DNA of 8,733 nt from CAZPAH01 sp964584495 (GTDB lineage: Bacteria > Krumholzibacteriota > Krumholzibacteriia > Krumholzibacteriales > Krumholzibacteriaceae): NCBI GenBank assembly GCA_964584495.1, contig CAZPAH010000117.1, positions 1 through 8,733 on the forward strand, in the 5' to 3' direction. Position 1 is the stretch's first letter, and the number at the start of each line of letters is the position of its first letter. The translations under genes and the position numbers were made by a program. The notes under the pieces were generated by a model. The model saw only the letters and a list, made by a program, of their open reading frames with translations, did not search any database and was not told the origin of the DNA. Shown one piece after another: positions 7,486 through 8,733 of this stretch.

Positions 7486-7872
7486 ATGAAAATTATCTTT
7501 TTTTCAGCGTCTATAATCGCAGTTTTGGTCGTTACCGTTTTTCTGGGTTGCGGAACCGGTGGTCGGTTCGGCGGTGGAATCGATACCTCATCCGGTCCGG
7601 AGATTACAGATGAAGGGGTGAGATTCTCCTTTTACTCGACGAAGATCGAACGGGTCTGCATAGCCGGCGATTTCAATAATTGGTCGATGACGGCCGATCC
7701 TCTCTACGACAGGGAAAGGACAGGTCTCTGGACGATTCTGCTCCCGCTTTCCCCCGGCAGGTACGAATACAAGTTCGTCGTCGACGGGGAAAAGTGGATC
7801 CCCGACCCCGGAAATCCCGACTCGGTCGATGACGGTTTCGGCGGGAAGAATTCCGTTCTGATATTCAAATAG
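7486..7872 (+). CDS. Small probable lipoprotein with a complete glycogen-binding-type (AMPK/CBM48) domain
   Basis: Product of 128 residues. The signal peptide (K2, hydrophobic 3-20) ends in VFLGC with C22 as the likely lipidated cysteine; this fits the general lipoprotein pattern although -3 is phenylalanine. A glycine/serine-rich linker (23-38) leads to one AMPK/CBM48-type domain (about 40-128). Unlike its two neighbours it keeps all the main AMPK-beta glycogen contacts: W66 in AGDFNNWSM, K96 and W104 in GRYEYKFVVDGEKWIPDP, and N122 in GGKNSVLIF. It is therefore the best candidate for real alpha-glucan binding, probably at the outer membrane. No catalytic domain is attached. ATG 7486 follows the previous stop by 2 bases with no close Shine-Dalgarno, so translation is probably coupled. 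It is the last gene before a 377-base gap. Confidence 0.85.
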   Translation: MKIIFFSASIIAVLVVTVFLGCGTGGRFGGGIDTSSGPEITDEGVRFSFYSTKIERVCIAGDFNNWSMTADPLYDRERTGLWTILLPLSPGRYEYKFVVDGEKWIPDPGNPDSVDDGFGGKNSVLIFK

Positions 7873-7889
7873 GATAATAGGTGCGGGAA

Positions 7890-7919
7890 TAGAACAGCGA
7901 TTTCGGTAACGTTTGTTCT
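7890..7919. repeat. Inverted repeat after the lipoprotein gene
   Basis: TAGAACA (7890-7896) and TGTTCTA (7913-7919) are exact inverted copies 16 bases apart, and three more pairs (GCG with CGT, allowing G-U and one bulged base) can extend the stem. It starts 18 bases after the stop at 7872. A hairpin ending the upstream operon is possible, but the next bases are GCAAAATCTT, not a T tract. A protein-binding site for regulation of the downstream gene is the other reading. Confidence 0.4.
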
Positions 7920-7945
7920 AGCAAAATCTTAGCCACTCTGCGATA

Positions 7946-7974
7946 TTGCATTTTGCCCTGTTGTATTGTAATAT
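7946..7974 (+). promoter_or_regulatory. Possible sigma-70-like promoter
   Basis: TTGCAT (7946-7951) and TAATAT (7969-7974) are separated by 17 bases in a markedly AT-rich stretch of this window. TATTAT (7972-7977) is an alternative -10 box. Each box matches the Escherichia coli consensus only partly, and this organism's promoter rules are unknown. It would drive the surface protein gene beginning at 8250. Confidence 0.25.
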
Positions 7975-8249
7975 TATCACAAAAGAAGAGAGGTCCGAAA
8001 GACGGACGCCGCCTCGAAATCCCTTGAGTCCTAGATTGCAGGGCCGAATGCCTGTTGGAAGGAGTTATCCCGTTCAGGATCGAGAAGATATCTTGCAGGA
8101 AACACTGATGTTATGCGAGTATATCCCCTTCCCGGATATAGGAGGGGTGAGAAGGACCGTCAAGGTTAGAATCGGCTTGCCGGTGCCATCGATAGATCGA
8201 TCCGACCGGCGACTCCTTGGCACATACCTTGCCCTTTTTCAAACGGATT

Positions 8250-8733
8250 ATGATGAACGGCGTTTTTACATATCTTTGCGGCGCTTATGGGCGACTTATC
8301 GGTCGGAATAGAATCGACCGCAAGGCTGTGGCCGTAATGCTGTGCCTGGCGGCGGTTTGCCTGCCCGCCGCAGCCGCGGCTGCGCCGGGAACGGGATCCG
8401 CCACGATCGATCCCTCTACAAGCGTAACGGCCGGCTCCGACGGAAAATGGACGATTCAGTATACCGCCGCCGAGGGATTCAATTCGGGACTTATCAGCTT
8501 GGTCATTCCCGACGACTGGACCGCTCCCCAGATCGGGAGCAGCACTTCGGCCGGATATGTCACGGTATCTAGCGAAGGAACCCTCGAAACGGTGCCTGTT
8601 ACGATCGCCGGGATGACAGTGACGGTTCATGTATTCTCTCTCGCCATAGGCGAGACGGTGGATATAGTATACGGTGACGATTCTTCCTCTTCCTCGGCAA
8701 GGGCTACGGCTCAAACGTCGGTAGAGGCGGGGG
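8250..8733 (+). CDS. Secreted adhesin-like beta-sandwich repeat protein, N-terminal part (3' end outside window)
   Basis: The frame stays open from ATG 8250 to the window end (161 codons), after an in-frame stop at 8193. The product has a long basic n-region (R15, R19, R22, R24, K25), a hydrophobic core (about 26-45) and an alanine-rich cleavage region before PGTGSATIDP. The mature part begins a beta-sandwich unit: GSATIDPSTSVTAGSDGKW, IQYTAAEGF, ISLVIPDDWTAPQ, AGYVTVSSEG, MTVTVHVFSLAIGETVDIVYG. This resembles the threonine/serine-rich Ig-like repeats of large bacterial surface proteins, in which such units follow in series, so the full protein may be long. ATG 8253 is adjacent; ATG 8337 would leave a signal peptide with no positive charge and is less likely. 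No clear ribosome-binding site. Function beyond surface or extracellular location is inference. Confidence 0.75.
   Translation, partial: MMNGVFTYLCGAYGRLIGRNRIDRKAVAVMLCLAAVCLPAAAAAAPGTGSATIDPSTSVTAGSDGKWTIQYTAAEGFNSGLISLVIPDDWTAPQIGSSTSAGYVTVSSEGTLETVPVTIAGMTVTVHVFSLAIGETVDIVYGDDSSSSSARATAQTSVEAG

Larger units (their letters stand above)
7873..8249. other. 377-base gap: inverted repeats, AT-rich stretch, possible leader
   Basis: No gene here can be called with confidence. In order it holds a 7-base inverted repeat (7890-7919), an AT-rich stretch with a possible promoter (7946-7977), a GC hairpin (GTCCG 7993-7997 with CGGAC 8003-8007, loop AAAGA), a 10-base palindrome AAGATATCTT (8085-8094) and a hairpin (TATATCC 8120-8126 with GGATATA 8134-8140, 7-base loop) followed directly by GGAGGGG. 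A + strand frame is open from ATG 8048 to a stop at 8309-8311 (87 codons) and matches no family I recognise; it overlaps the next gene by 62 bases and is not called. If the promoter is real, the next gene would have a leader of about 260 bases. Confidence 0.5.

Noticed and set aside
5093..7872. Classical starch-utilisation (Sus-like) locus
   Set aside because: No TonB-dependent transporter, SusD-like protein or glycoside hydrolase is present; only binding-type domains and barrel-like proteins are seen.
7890..7919. LexA box (GAAC...GTTC)
   Set aside because: The half-sites are about 20 bases apart, not the 4 bases of the known Gram-positive SOS box.
7980..8030. Resemblance to a cyclic-di-GMP-I riboswitch (CGAAAG followed by GGACGC)
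   Set aside because: The invariant GGACGCAAAGCC element and the downstream receptor segment are not present; only a short stretch matches.
8342..8572. Second + strand frame inside the surface-protein gene
   Set aside because: It is an arginine-rich out-of-frame reading of the signal peptide and first repeat.
8166..8714. Open frame on the - strand opposite the surface-protein gene
   Set aside because: The product is rich in arginine and glycine with no domain, while the + strand frame has a signal peptide and a recognisable beta-sandwich unit.
1..8733. CRISPR arrays, insertion sequences, tRNA or rRNA genes
   Set aside because: No regularly spaced repeats, transposase-like products, terminal inverted repeats or tRNA-like folds were seen on either strand by reading.

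Overview
The window is one strand of tightly packed genes, all reading on the + strand, from what looks like a diderm (two-membrane) bacterium. Evidence for two membranes is a run of proteins with signal peptides, beta-rich bodies and C-terminal aromatic residues typical of outer-membrane barrels, plus two probable lipoproteins. Base composition is moderately GC-rich, with frequent AGG, AGA and ATA codons. A PorV-like protein beside DUF4388 and glycogen-binding-domain proteins would fit a lineage of the FCB group or a related candidate phylum, but the window holds no marker that fixes the taxonomy.

Layout. 1-1182 is the C-terminal part of pyruvate phosphate dikinase, with every catalytic residue of that half present. 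1223-2110 is a CDP-alcohol phosphatidyltransferase (phospholipid head-group enzyme) with an unusual N-terminal membrane extension. 2131-2622 is a DUF4388 protein with a TTG start behind a perfect AGGAGG. From 2603 to 7872 five genes for exported proteins lie almost end to end: a PorV/UPF0164-like outer-membrane protein, an unrecognised barrel-like protein, a 657-residue protein that joins an AMPK/CBM48-type glycogen-binding domain to a barrel-like body, and two small probable lipoproteins that are each little more than one more glycogen-binding domain. A 377-base gap (7873-8249) follows, with inverted repeats, an AT-rich possible promoter and a possible small ORF. From 8250 to the window end runs the start of a secreted, adhesin-like beta-sandwich repeat protein, cut by the window edge.

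How they may work together. Spacing (overlaps or gaps of 2-40 bases) suggests that 1223-7872 is one transcription unit, possibly continuing from the dikinase. The most distinctive part is the 2603-7872 block: three paralogous glycogen-binding-type domains exported to the envelope, one carried on a barrel and two on lipid anchors, next to two further barrel-like proteins. A multi-protein outer-membrane complex that recognises an alpha-glucan or another ligand is a reasonable inference, but the window contains no glycoside hydrolase and no TonB-dependent transporter to support classical glycan uptake. Only the last of the three domains keeps the full set of canonical glycogen-contact residues.
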